64,000 nucleotides of DNA from Serripes groenlandicus (GCA_031761405.1 JASEVX010000175.1:186001-250000); one strand, 5' to 3'; positions 23,345-34,966 are shown, counted from the stretch's first letter. Program-made: numbers and translations. Notes: a model not told the origin generated them from the letters alone.

Positions 23345-23545
23345 TTCATTCATTTTGCATATAGACACTTTTTGACGCCTCTGCAGCAGACGGCTTTATA
23401 AAAACATAATGACAAAGAAAAAATTGCACAAAACGTGCAATTTCTCCTTTTGCCACAATGTTTTCCACTTTTAGTCATAGGTTATCCATTCAATTGTAGA
23501 GATTTTCTATTTTTTGACAAAATATGTAAAATTGTAAAAGTAATT
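23345..23545. mobile_element. TTAA-MITE, right end lost
   Basis: GACGCCTCTGCAGCAGACGG, TTGCACAAAACGTGCAATTT and CTTTTAGTCATAGGTTATCC match the copies at 36744 and 37806. The terminal CCCTTTCCC blocks are absent. It sits between the two convergent genes of unit 1. Confidence 0.7.
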
Positions 23546-23579
23546 AAAGAACCTAAAATGTGTTGAGAATAACTTTAAA

Positions 23580-23820
23580 CTCCCATTCAATTCAATTGAC
23601 AAGAATTTGTTAAAATGTTTTTACTAAAGTTGTTCTATATTTATTCCTCTGCAGTAACAATCTCTAGACCGAATTCTTGTTTCAGTTTTTCATGATAAAA
23701 CTCCCATTCAATTCAATTGACAAGAATTTGTTAAAATGTTTTTACTAAAGTTGTTCTATATTTATTCCTCTGCAGTAACAATCTCTAGACCGAATTCTTG
23801 TTTCAGTTTTTCATGATAAT
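23580..23820. repeat. Tandem 121-bp duplication at the Myb gene 3' end
   Basis: Two adjacent, practically identical 121-base units start at 23580 and 23701 (CTCCCATTCAATTCAATTGA). Each includes the last coding bases and stop of the minus-strand Myb gene. The coding path uses the right-hand unit, and the left-hand unit is an extra copy downstream of the stop. Near identity implies a recent event. Confidence 0.92.
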
Positions 23821-24395
23821 ACACTCTTACTGTGTCTGCCATTGTTTGTAAACTGGAAAATGTTAATGTTTGTTGTTTGATAGATTTAATTTCTAAATTT
23901 AATTTTTCTATTTCCTTTTTCATTCTTTTCGTATCCGTCACCGTGTTAGTATATGTAGCATCTTTTTGGTAATGTTTTCTCTTTTTGCTTTGATCTGTAA
24001 AACATTAGTATAATCATAAGTTGTCATTTTCTATAATGGTCATATTGAATTGATAACAAGCATGATCATGTGATAAAAGTATACTCTGTAAAATAGGTTA
24101 GCAGCAACTTTTGGTTTCATCTGGAGAAGATAGTTTCTCTGAATTGTCATGCAATTTAAATTCATCACAGTTTGAATCACTTTAGCTGTCAATAAATGTG
24201 GATATTAAAGTTCATTTATACAAAAAGTAAAATAACACATGCACTATGCTATCAGAATTTTATTCATATTTCGAATTTTTATAAAATGAGCTAAAAAATT
24301 ATAAAAAAATTAACTTACTACTACTATTTTTGACATCCTCGCCACAAGAACTTAAGGAGTCCTGATGTACGTCTACAAATAAATTATTTATATGA

Positions 24396-24830
24396 TTAAA
24401 GGTGCTGTCTCACAGATGGTGAAAAGGTGAAATAAAAAATGATACCTATGTACACAATAAATATGACAAATTAAATTCTACATAAAGTCAGTGATTTTCC
24501 TTGTTTTCAATTTTTTAATCACAACATTTATAGCTTAGGCTAGCTGATACCTTGAAGATATATCAATCAATGTACATATGGCGGGTTAGCTCAGTTGGTA
24601 GAGCATGAAACTAGTACAGGAAAGGTCACTGGTTCGAGTCTCAGACTAGGCAGAACTTTTTTCATGCCATGTGACAATAGCCGTATTTCACCTAACATGC
24701 ATAACTGGGATGTTTATTTTATTATTTATTTATCATTGTACATAAGTATATTTTGTTTTCAATGAAACGAAAATGAATATTTTCTTCTTCTTTTTCACTT
24801 TTGAGCTATCTGTGAGACAGCACTTTTTAA
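24396..24830. mobile_element. TTAA-flanked inverted-repeat element with an internal tRNA-like segment
   Basis: The ends are AGGTGCTGTCTCACAGATGG and CTATCTGTGAGACAGCACTT, flanked by TTAA at 24396-24399 and 24827-24830. I recognise GTGCTGTCTCACAGAT termini as an abundant bivalve MITE. Inside, at 24581-24652, a tRNA-like unit has GTTAGCTCAGTTGGTAGAGC (box A) and GGTTCGAGTCTC (box B). Its acceptor stem does not pair, so it looks like a SINE captured by the MITE. It lies in intron 3 of the unit 1 Myb gene. Confidence 0.8.
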
Positions 24831-24835
24831 AGAAA

Positions 24836-25092
24836 CCAGGCCTTGTATTCACCAACCATTCTTGAGAATATTCTTAGACTTGAGCTCAAGAATGAATTTT
24901 GAAAATCATAGTGATAAGTAAAATATTTCCATCAAACTTTACCAGTATGTAGAAATGGTATTAATTATGCAAATTATGTAATACAATTAACCATTACTAC
25001 AATCTATTAAGAAATATATATTATCGAAAATAGGATTTTCAAGCTCAAGACTAAGAATATTCTCAAGAATTGTTGGTGAATACAAAGCCTGG
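24836..25092. mobile_element. MITE with ~50-base terminal inverted repeats
   Basis: The left arm is CCAGGCCTTGTATTCACCAA followed by CATTCTTGAGAATATTCTTA. The right arm is the inverse, TAAGAATATTCTCAAGAATT ... TTGGTGAATACAAAGCCTGG. It abuts the previous element almost directly. The spacer is AT-rich and non-coding. The transposon superfamily is not evident. Confidence 0.85.
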
Positions 25093-25689
25093 TCATGATT
25101 TTTATTTTTCAATAACAATATATTTATATTAAAAGAAATTAACAACTTTTATGATGAACTTTTTAAGATCTGAAAAATCATAACATTCTACATTTCATTT
25201 TTGTTAACATACATGTGTAAAAGTATTTGCAAAGTTCATATTGCCCCAAATATTATTGTAGTTTTTTTTAAAGTTTCTGTTGGATGTTTCTTTAATATTA
25301 ATTAAAATTGTGGTTAAAATATCAAATACTTGTTTTATGTTTATATTTTGCTTGTTATATAAAGGTATATGTCTCTTGAAGAGGGGACTAGATGGTAAGA
25401 CTAATTTTGTTACCTCTGTTGTTATCCATTATCTTTTGTTCACTACTGGTACTTGTACTTGGAATGACCATACTTGTACGTCTTGGTGTGACCATCTCTG
25501 TGGTAGTTAAGATATCTATGCCTTAAATGTAAAAAGTTTATTATGTCTGTTATTTTTAAAATGCATAGATATTTATAAATAAAGGACATTGGTTCACAAA
25601 TATGTCCATATGACAACACCAACTGTTTAAGAAAAAAAATAGTTAAAAGTGTCAACTGAACTTTGTATTTATAATACTAATTTGAAAAT

Positions 25690-25965
25690 CGGCCCGACAC
25701 TTTCTAAGAAGAAGATTTTTTAAGTTTTCACTATTTTTTTCTTTCGGTTGCCATGGAAACCAGAATTTTGAATGGATAAAAAAAAATGAATGAATTTAGT
25801 AGAGGACAATGAGAGGATGCTTCCTACAAGGTTTCAACCAAATTGGCCAAGTGGTTAGGGAGAAGAAGTTGTTTAAAGAAAAAGTTAACGCACAGACGCA
25901 CACACAACGGACATTCGCCATGACATAAGCTCGACTGGCTTTCAGCCAGTGGAGCTAAAAACGAA
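25690..25965. repeat. Dispersed repeat fragment (bivalve-type)
   Basis: The phrases GGTTGCCATGGAAACCA, GGTTTCAACCAAATTGGCC and the ending CTTTCAGCCAGTGGAGCTAA resemble the common bivalve repeats that end in ...GAGCTAA (recall). It lies in intron 3 of the unit 1 Myb gene and encodes nothing. Confidence 0.5.
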
Positions 25966-26868
25966 TAACTTTTTAATTTTACAGTAACAGATAATTATTT
26001 TCTCACTATAATGGTAAATTTGAATTCATTTTACCAAACAATGAACTTCTACTTGCTAACAATTTGTTTATTATTTTAAAAATGCAGATAAAAGTACTAA
26101 TGCATATATGATGATTATATTTGCTCTCCTTTATACTAAGTATTAGTTTGAAATGTAATGTTCAATAATAAACCAGTGTACAATATACATCATGGTTTAC
26201 AAATGACTAATAAACATGTCTTAAACTCATTTTATCAGTTGATTTCTTTCACTAAATCATGACTTTTAAGCTTCAACATTGATTTTTGTTTCCAATCGTC
26301 TATTTAATTTTTACCATTAGATTGGATTAAGTGGTATATATCAAGTGCTGATAGCATGCAACCTGGAATCGATAGGGTACAAGCTAGCTGGGTATTTTTT
26401 TCTGGAACTTACAAATAACGTCTTCCGTTTTAAACAGGATTTTGTTAAATTATAAGATACGATTATAACAGATAGATTCAAAGAGTTAAGACAATATTGT
26501 GTATTAGATTACCGTCTGTGTCTATTCCAGCAGTAAGACCAGTCATGCCTGGCTTCCCTTCCCACCTTACAGCAAGTGCCTCTTCTGCAGCAGTCATACT
26601 GGCCAGTTTTGGACCACCCCCAGTCTTCTGAAGCACCCTACGTTGGTCATCAATCTTTTCTTTGGCTAATAAATATTTTTAGATAATGTATGCAATTGTT
26701 GAATAGTCATTCAATGGCACTGTTTACCTGTTAAAGTGTTTTATTTAAACAAAAAGTGAGAATTCATTCATTAAAACAGTCTTAATAGTGTTCCACCTTG
26801 CAGGTAAACAAGCATTCTGAGAGTGTAATGCTAAAGCAATACAGTCATGTCTACTACCTTTACCAGTC

Positions 26869-26906
26869 CCCCACACCCCCCCCCCCCCCCCACCCCAAAA
26901 AAAAAA
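26869..26906. repeat. C-rich homopolymer tract
   Basis: A run of mainly C is followed by a run of A. It lies in intron 2 of the unit 1 Myb gene and is a likely site of assembly error. Confidence 0.85.
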
Positions 26907-28639
26907 TATATGAATGTATGTAATTTCTTACCGGATATGTCATTAAATATAAACCTTTATTTAACGAGTTTTGAATATTTTATTTAAAGAACCTTTAACA
27001 TTTGTTCTCCTTTTTATTGATTTTTTTGGAGATTTTGCTTAAACCAGAAATATATTCAAAGTGTTGACAGCCAGGCGGCCAGACATCCTTAACTTGCCAA
27101 TCTAAAGACCGAAATAGCTTGAGCAATCTGGCCTACAAAATGAATTGATTCATTCTGTTTAATTTTTTTTATTTTTTTTGTACATCACAGTGTGCTAAAT
27201 TTATAAGTAGATACACAATACTTACATCTTTGCTTGAGGTTGAAGAATTTTTTCTTAACCTCTTCCCCAACCCTGATAGCATTACTGAAGCGACTGAAAA
27301 GGTAACAAGTACAAGAATGATAGTTTCAAACACACATGACATACGTCATATGGTATAAACAAGTTCTTACAACAAGGCTAAGTCACTCATGATGATTGCT
27401 TCCTGGATGACCAATCAACCAGTCCTCATGCCCTTGTGTGTGTTGTGAAAGACATGAAGTGACCAATCTCGACGCAGGCGGAATTAAAAACCCACAACGT
27501 TCAAATCCGTTGTCTGACACGTTGTCTGACACTCTAACACTGGACCATTCATACATATATATATATATATATAGTTCATGTATAGTGAAACACAGCAGAG
27601 AATCAATTTCATTTTATTTTTTTTGTTCTTCGAAATTATTCTGTCCTCGACAGATAGCTAAACAAACAATCAAACAATCGAAGAAGGTATTGTTTAACTT
27701 TCTTAAATGACTGTCAAATGGTAAATTACTGACATTTAACAAATTAAAAATAATTTTAAAAGGATCATGTTTTGATTTCTAAATTCTATCAAAACTGACT
27801 AAATCATAGATACCCTCTATTTCAGTTAACCTGTACAAACATATGTCTGAACTATTACTGTTATACAAAACATAATTACTATAAATCATGCATCTAAAGG
27901 TGACACACAAATTAACTGGTTTCGAAATAATCGGAGTACGAAACAATGTGGGACAAACCTCAGAAACTGCAGAAATGCAAATAAATGACCTTAAATATAC
28001 CCTGAGGTAATTAAAAATAGATTTTTCTTAACATAAAAACATAACTTACACATTACAAGGGCTCTATATCCAAAGACCTAATAACACATTGTTATTAGGT
28101 CTTTCCTATAGCGAATACATTTGCATTAATCATAGTTTACCGGATGTAAATATTGAGAATGTAAGAACGATAATCCATGGTTTAACAGTTTAGAGGCGCA
28201 TTGAGGGCACTGTTTTATCCGACGATAGATCTATATTATTATGTGTTGTTTATAAATATTAAATTATTTTTTAAATATTGCTTATGTTATAAGATGTATT
28301 TTAAGTAGTCTTAAATGGTTATTGATATAAATGCAATTGAAAATAAGCAAACTTACACACTGATAATATCAGCTATTTCCTCCCAAACATCAGATCGTTT
28401 ACGGTTAACCGATTTAATGGCTACGCCTTAAAGATCGCCAAAAAGCACTTCTTCCCTCTCCAAAACCTCGTCAATAAGAGTTATTTCCTCGCGTTCGCTC
28501 CATCTAGCTTTTTTTGTCTTTTTTGACAAAACCGCAGGACTTCCCTCGGGGGTCTCCATGTTTGTAAACAAACAAACAGACGAGAAACTTCGTACTTCCG
28601 GATATAACGCTTATGCAATTGATAAAAAAAAATTGTCGA

Positions 28640-28790
28640 TTCCGCACTCAAACTGAGATTGCAAAGTTGAGTCTGACTCAGTGGAGCACGAGCTCAGATA
28701 CTTTTATAACCTTCGTTTGAGTTTCAAACTCCAATGAGATCGATCTCAAGCAGATTGAGATTGAGTTTGAGTTGAGCACAGAATTTGTTT
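28640..28790. repeat. Putative outer (subterminal) region of Harbinger unit 1
   Basis: Upstream of the unit 1 Myb start lies sequence rich in GAGTTTGAG/CTCAAACTG motifs in both orientations, with TACTTTTATAACCTTCG in the middle. Its position and GAGCACGAGCTCAG-like motifs parallel the unit 2 ends, but no clear matching partner is found near 18-20 kb. The assignment is tentative. Confidence 0.4.
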
Positions 28791-28859
28791 AGTTTAAACT
28801 TATTTATTTTAAATCGATTGCGAAACAAGCTTTAAGCTTATATTAATCACGCTCGATGT

Positions 28860-29000
28860 GTGCTTCCTGGATACTTAACCAGTACTCGCGCCGATTGTGT
28901 GGAAAAATCCCAAAGTCAGGACCCGCTCATCACGGGACTCGAACCAGGGACCTTTGATGTGAGAGGCCGACGCTCTACCTCTGCACCACTGTCTTCCACG
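28860..29000 (-). mobile_element. tRNA-derived SINE between the two Harbinger units
   Basis: Read on the minus strand: GCAGAGGTAGAGCGTCGGCC (box A region), GGTTCGAGTCCCGTGATG (box B region), then a short body with TCCTGACTTTGGG. Pairing in the acceptor stem is poor, so it is a SINE head and not a tRNA gene. Confidence 0.65.
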
Positions 29001-29024
29001 AATTTGTTTATAACCTTGGGTCCT

Positions 29025-29138
29025 GGGTCCGGAACTATAAAACTCGAAACGTTCTCAACTCAGAAACGTTCTCCATGCTCAGGGTCCGGAACTATAAAAC
29101 TCGAAACGTTCTCAACTCAGAAACGTTCTCCATGCTCA
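29025..29138. repeat. Left terminal repeat of unit 2, tandemly duplicated
   Basis: Two exact 57-bp units start at 29025 and 29082. Each holds GGGTCCGGAACTATAAAACT, CGAAACGTTCTC, CAGAAACGTTCTC and CATGCTCA. Further AACG(T/A)(T/A)CTC-like motifs follow to about 29250. These are likely binding sites for the transposase and Myb proteins (inference). Confidence 0.9.
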
Positions 29139-29535
29139 GAATTCATGCTCACTGGAGAACAGTTTCAATTCGTTCTCAAACGCGAACTATAAAGCACTTT
29201 GAGTACGTTCTCCACTGAGTTCGTTTTGGAGTACGTTTGGACCAGTCTAGAGCACGGTTTATAGATGATTTAAGCGGCCCAAAATGCGGAAGTCAACACA
29301 ATTTTATCTGCAAACACCCACTCAAAAGCTAAATTCCTCCTTTTTGTCAACTATATTTAACATAATAAGGAAAGATTGAATAAATACAGTTACATTGATG
29401 CCCCCACCAACCCCTGTACGGCCCTTTAATGTAAACAATTATATCATCCTAGAGTAAGTTCCCCTAAAAGTCCTTGACCTTTATGTGTAAATAAACAAAT
29501 TATTCGTCTGCGCGCGAACTGTCAGAACTGTCAGA

Positions 29536-32500
29536 ATGTCTGAAATGTCCGAAGACGAATCCGCCAAAGCAGATCGATCAAAGTGGACTTCTGCAGAGGA
29601 GGCCACTTTGATCGATCTTGTGCTGGCCGACGAAATTAAACTTTTTGGACCACTTAAAGGCGTATCAAGTGGAGAGTCCACCCGCAAATGCCGGAATGGT
29701 TTGTGGGAGAAGATTGTGGACGAGCTGAATAGGTAAGATGATGCAGATAATGTTTTAGGTTTGTCATTTGTTTTTCAGTTTCATAAGTGACATGTAGGTA
29801 TCGATATAGTACGTATATGTCCCTCGTTTTAGGAATACCAGTGTATTTAAAATAAATTGTTCAGTAATAAAAAACTTTGTTTGCACAATTATGTTGTGTA
29901 ATTTATTTTCCATTAGAATGTAGATGGTTGATATTTCAAAAGCATATGATAAAACACAATAGCGGTAGTGGCAACTTCCCTTAACTTTGATCTTTCAAGA
30001 CTAGATGTATTTAATTGATTTGTTCCACGAAAGTGGATAATATTTTAAATGTAAAACATTTTTAACATATCAAACAGAGTATTTGACATGTCTCTGCGTC
30101 AAACAATTCAATCTGAAGACTGATTCATGACAACATCAGTGTCGGTTGCCAGTCATGATGAATGTTGTGAATTATGCAAACTAGTTTTAAGAAATTGCAT
30201 TTAAAAACTATTAGAATATGTAATTATGATGAATTTTATGATCACAGACTTGCATCATTCAGAAGAATGTATTTTAACCATTTCCCTCATATAGACGCTT
30301 TCGGACGCCTCTGCAGCAGACGGCTTTTTGAAAATATCATGACAAAAGAAGAAATTGACAAAATATGTTTAAAGGTGTCTGCTGCAGAATTGTCGTATGA
30401 GGGAAAGGGTTAAGAATTTAGATATACCTCTCTGATGATGATACCTCTTTGATGGTTTCTATGCTTTTCCTTTTTTAGCCCGTCTTCTTCTGTACTGATT
30501 TTACAGTATGGTTTGATTTTAATATTTAAGGGTACAAGTTTGTATATCAATGTCACAGTTTGAAGTATATATGTTTGAACATAAACATACTAACATGGTT
30601 GACTTAAATTTGAATATAGCTATAAATAAAAAATAATACCAGGCTTGTATATACATGTATATGTTTTAATTGGAGTATACCTATAAAGTGTACACAAAGT
30701 TCATAATCATAGATTGACAGTGATAAAGTTAATATAAGTTACAATATATTATTTTGTTTAACAAATAATTGATATTCCACAACATTTCATACTGTCTTGG
30801 CTACTTATATGTATTAGTTGTCCCTGATACTATCAAGTGTATAAATATCTGATATATATACTGTAATTTTCTTTACATTTTGAAAAAGTATGTGAAGTAG
30901 ATATCATATCAATAAAACATCTGATATACTGTAATCCTCTTTACATTTTGAAAAGGATGTGAAGTAGATCTTATAACAATAAAAATATTTGTTTATGTCT
31001 TTTTTATTTTTCAGTCGATTCCTAAACTCAAGAAGGAGCGTAAAAGATGTTAAAAAAAAGTTCTTCAATGTTAAACAAAGAAGTAAGATTAAAGTTTATT
31101 ATTCAGAGATTATTATAAACATTATCATATCATGTAGAATCTCCAATTGTTAAAGCAGCTTAAGATCAATAGGTAGTTTTGTCACACATGGTTGTGTGAA
31201 AATTGAATTGAAATAAAATTAAACCGCTAATGTATATTTATTATTTGATTCTGCAAAGAAATTTGATAAATTTCCAATGTCCAAAAGAATTTCTTTGGGG
31301 ATATATTTAACATACAAGTCAGTAAGTAACGTAAATGTCAAATATTTCAGTTCATTTATAATAAGTAACATTTTCAGTTTAACTGTCAAATGAATAGTTA
31401 TACATGTATTTATTTTACAACAATATGCATCAATCATTTAATTTCGAACAATAACCCCCTTCCCACATACATACTCTCTATTACGCCTCTGCAGACAACA
31501 TTAAAATACATATTTGCAAATAGATAAATTGCTCATAAATGTTTTTTTTTTTTTACTGTTGTTAGTACCAGAGAAATGTTTAATTCTTTATCTAATTGAT
31601 TCATATTTTTTAAATCAACCACATTTAACTTCATCACTTTCCATATAAAAAGTAATAATGTTTAAATATATATCCATCATACAAACATTCTGCATCATTT
31701 TGAAAACAAGAACTGAAATTATGTCAAAACTCAGTAAATGAAAGTATATATTAAAAAGTGTTTGAAAAATCGTGGATATCAGAGAAAGGCCTTGTTATGA
31801 TTATTTTCATCTTTAACCCTTTCCCACCTGCATGCACATTTTGATGAAATAGCAGCAGACGACTTTTGAAAATATTCTGGCCATTCAACAATTAATCTTT
31901 TATAAATACATAAATGGAGATTTTTCAGGTTTTTGTCACATTGTTTTTTAAGTTGTCTGCTGCAGATAAGTTGTATGTGGGAAAGGGTTAACCACAACAT
32001 TTGCAAAAGTCATCTGCTGCAGAATAGTAATAGTGTGTCTGTAAGTGTGAAGGTGTGAAATGAAGTGAAAATTTACATTTTCAAAAACATTTTTTGTTTT
32101 TGTTTTATGCAGAACAAAATTGATCATTGCAGTGCACAGTATTTCAGGCTCTGCTTTTGTAAAAAAAGTATATATTACAACTTAAATGCCATTGTTTTAA
32201 GTGTAAGACCACATTTTGTTTACATTAATACACAAAACATTGCCAAAGTTTTATGAAAATTATAACTGTTGATGTTTAGTTAACCCTTTCCCTCATATAG
32301 ACGTTTTCTGATGCCTCTGCAGCAGACGGCTTTTTGAAAACGTAGTGACAAAAGAAGTTTTGTGCAATTTCTTCTTTTGCCACAATGTTTTCCTCTTTTG
32401 GTCATAGAGATTTTCTATTTTGTGACAAAATATGTTCAAAGTCGTCTGCTGCATAATTGTTGTATGAGGGAAAGGGTTAAGTGAAATGTATCATAATAAT

Positions 32501-34966
32501 TACTATACAGTCTTTATACTATTATATATTAAATACTTGCAGCTAAAGAAAAGGTGGACAAAAAAAAGAAAACATCAGAGGCAGACTGGAGGAGGGCCTG
32601 AGGCCAAAAAGTGCACACCTGCAGAGGAGGCCCTTCTGCAGGTTATGCAGGACAGGCCGGTGATGATTGGGTTGAATCATGGGATAGATACTGATGGTAA
32701 GGTATACTTTATCTTTAAAATTAATTGCATACAAAATACTTTAATCCTTTCCCCACATCCAATATATCTGCACCAGACTACTTTGAATTAAGATTGAGGC
32801 AAAAACTATGAAAAGCTCTATAAATGTGGGTAAAATAACTGGAAAGAGTCGTCTGCCCCAAAGGCTTCAGAAAGCTTATATATATATATGGGTTAATAAT
32901 AACAGAGTGAAGTGTGGATACAATTTAAAATGTATATATATATATATGTGTCACAAAGAACGATTCACAAAATTTAAATATTTAAAATTTAAAACATATG
33001 TAAAAAAAAATGCTATGATTAGGTTTGTTATCAACAAAAACAATATCATCAAATTTCATTACAGGTGTAACCAACAGAAGTCCTTTTATGTACTATAAAT
33101 GGAACAGAACGTTTTGGTTATAAGGATCACCTCAATCCAAAAAAGACAAATTACATTTATCAATAAATGTTTTTTATGACTGTTAAACCATTTTCAAACA
33201 TGTATAATGAAAAAATCTGTAATTAAAAGTATATCAATTATAACAGATTTGAAAAAAAATGGCAAAAAATAGTGATGTCTCCGTTTGTCCCAATGTGACT
33301 TAAGTTTTCTTGCTGCAGAGTCATTAAAATGCATGTGTATAACCCTTTCCAAAATACAGATGCTTTCTAATGCCTAGATCGCAACAGAAGACTTTAGAAA
33401 ACATTCTGGCAAAAGAACAAATTACTCATAACGAGCATTTTCTCCTTTTGTCACAATGTTTTCTACACTTTGTAATATTTATACTTTTATTTGTAGCAAG
33501 TTTCCATACATTTCCATACATTTTCCAGATATTTTCATCTGCTATGGAATTGTTGTATGTGGGAAAAGGATAAGATTGGGGTGGGGGTTGAGTTGTACTG
33601 GCTTAATGTATTGTGAGAAATTAATAATTTGAAGAAATCATCCATTCCAATTTTTTAAACATACAATAATTGTGTTCTTAATATTTTTTTCAAACCACAC
33701 AACTGTACATTATCAATTAAAAAATTATAATAATAAAAGATATATATTTTTTTTAAGAACCCGAAGTTGATGAAGAGATTGAGCAAATAATCATTGAATT
33801 CCGCGATCCAGAAGAGATGAGATCCAGCACGTTGGACAGTGTTCCAGGTAAATGTTTTGATATACATGTACATTGAAAAATTAAAAGTAGTATTTAAAAT
33901 ATATATATTTTAAAAGTAATAATATTTAAAAAGTCTTATGCTGCATATTTGTTTTTTTGTGGGAAAGGGAGAAAGTTTTTACAGAAATAAGTATATATAT
34001 GCTTGACCAAGGTGTGACGCTTAACATTAATACTTTATCTACATTTGATTATTTCTCAATACAAACTGTTTTTAAAACACATTGTTTCAATGTTTATTCT
34101 TCACTTTGTGGAGACACTGAGAATTTAAGAAAGCACATTCATGTATTACTAGTAAAAGGGTGTATTTCATATTCCAAACTCATTACTATCCTATATTAGT
34201 ATAAACCATATAGTGTAGTAACTCCCCCAAAAAGATCTCATACAGACAAATACCTATTGAGAACCAATAGTAGTTTTATTGTCATAGTAATAAAGTACCA
34301 TAATTTGATAATATATAAATTTGTTAACCTGTCCTTTAAGCCTTTCCCAATTATAGATGTTTTGTGATGCCTCAGCAGCAGACGACTTTTAAGATAATTG
34401 TGGTAAAAGCAGATATTGCTCATAATGAGTAATTTCTCCTTTTGCCACAATGTTTTCAATTAAATTTTATAATTAAATTCCATGTTTTAAGTAGATACGT
34501 CAAAGTGCTGCAGATTTGTTGGAACCTTGTTAGAAAGCTTTAATTGATTAAAGTTTAACATTTAATATTTTGAAATACATTGTACTACCATTGTATGGGA
34601 CACTATTTTTTTTAATCCATTTAATGAAAATTAGCTCTAATTGACGAAGAGAAATCAATATCATTTTGACAAAGGTTTTCCAGTATACATGTATAATGAT
34701 GTCACAGATATCAATGTCTTCTTGTTTCTTTAATAGTGGATTCTTCACTCATCAACAACAAATGTCAAGTAAAGAGAAAAAGAATACCAGCACTAAAACA
34801 GCAAATAGACGACGCCAACTTGGAAAACATCAAACTTGATAATAATAGAATAGAAAATGAAATTGAACTTCAAAAAATCAGAAAAGAAAAAATGCTACTA
34901 CAAATAATTTTGTTGAAAAAAAAAATTAACAAAAATTTCAATATGTCTCAAAATATTGAGCAGTAG
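29536..34966 (+). CDS. Myb/SANT-like DNA-binding protein of Harbinger unit 2, with a one-base frameshift as read
   Basis: Exons are 29536-29732, 31015-31082, 32543-32696, 33758-33847 and 34737-34966, with AG/GT borders. Residues about 15-90 form a Myb/SANT-like domain: KWTSAEEATLIDLVL, LFGPLKG, LWEKIVDELN, then KDVKKKFFNVKQR. A TGGGP motif, an acidic linker (VDEEIEQ) and a basic coiled-coil tail follow. The exon layout equals that of the unit 1 gene: exon 2 is 68 bases in both, and exon 3 is 154 here versus 153 there. The extra base falls in an A8 run at 32560-32567 and shifts the frame before TGGGP, giving a TGA at 32599. Apart from that base, 245 residues are open. The role is to bind transposon ends and recruit the transposase (family knowledge). 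Whether the extra A is real or an assembly error cannot be decided here. Introns carry several MITEs. Confidence 0.87.
30274..30413. mobile_element. TTAA-MITE, internally deleted (140 bp)
   Basis: The ends are TTAACCATTTCCCTCATATA and TGAGGGAAAGGGTTAA, and CGCCTCTGCAGCAGACGGC is kept. The inner hairpin is deleted. It is in intron 1 of the unit 2 Myb gene. Confidence 0.85.
30414..31010. other. Intron 1 remainder, nothing recognised
   Basis: AT-rich. There is a local direct repeat of a phrase with TCTGATATA and CTTTACATTTTGAAAA near 30845-30885 and 30915-30955, about 70 bases apart. Confidence 0.5.
31811..31991. mobile_element. TTAA-MITE (181 bp)
   Basis: The ends are TTAACCCTTTCCCACCTGCA and GTATGTGGGAAAGGGTTAA, with outer arms AGCAGCAGACGACTTTTGAA and GTCTGCTGCAGATAAG. 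It is in intron 2 of the unit 2 Myb gene. Confidence 0.87.
32280..32480. mobile_element. TTAA-MITE (201 bp)
   Basis: The ends are TTAACCCTTTCCCTCATATA and TATGAGGGAAAGGGTTAA. The inner segment is slightly shortened (GAAGTTTTGTGCAATTTCTT). It ends 62 bases before exon 3 of the unit 2 Myb gene. Confidence 0.9.
33340..33574. mobile_element. TTAA-MITE, diverged full-length copy
   Basis: ATAACCCTTTCCAAAATACA at the left, GTATGTGGGAAAAGGATAA at the right and the inner ATTACTCATAACGAGCATTT hairpin are recognisable. Both TTAA ends carry mutations, so this is an older copy. It is in intron 3 of the unit 2 Myb gene. Confidence 0.75.
34338..34545. mobile_element. TTAA-MITE, decayed
   Basis: TTTAAGCCTTTCCCAATTAT, CAGCAGCAGACGACTTTTAA and CTCATAATGAGTAATTTCTC are present. 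The right terminus is degraded. It is in intron 4 of the unit 2 Myb gene. Confidence 0.65.

Larger units (their letters stand above)
23762..28559 (-). pseudogene. Myb/SANT-like DNA-binding protein of Harbinger unit 1, one nonsense codon
   Basis: Five exons on the minus strand: 28559-28357, 27293-27226, 26665-26513, 24372-24319 and 23994-23762. All have AG/GT borders and matching phases and would give 236 residues. Residues about 18-90 form a Myb/SANT-like domain of the type in Harbinger accessory proteins and NAIF1 (RW at 19-20, LID, LFGDL, VW, then EEVKKKFFNLKQR). A TGGGP motif follows, a family hallmark, then a short acidic linker and a C-terminal coiled coil (KKEIEKLNLEIKSI). In Harbinger elements this protein binds subterminal sites and brings the transposase to them. 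Codon 44 is TAA (28430-28428), where the unit 2 gene has Lys. This is the only lesion seen in the reading frame. The last exon is partly duplicated. The gene converges on the unit 1 transposase. Confidence 0.85.

Noticed and set aside
24581..24652. tRNA gene
   Set aside because: Acceptor stem does not pair; it sits inside an inverted-repeat element.
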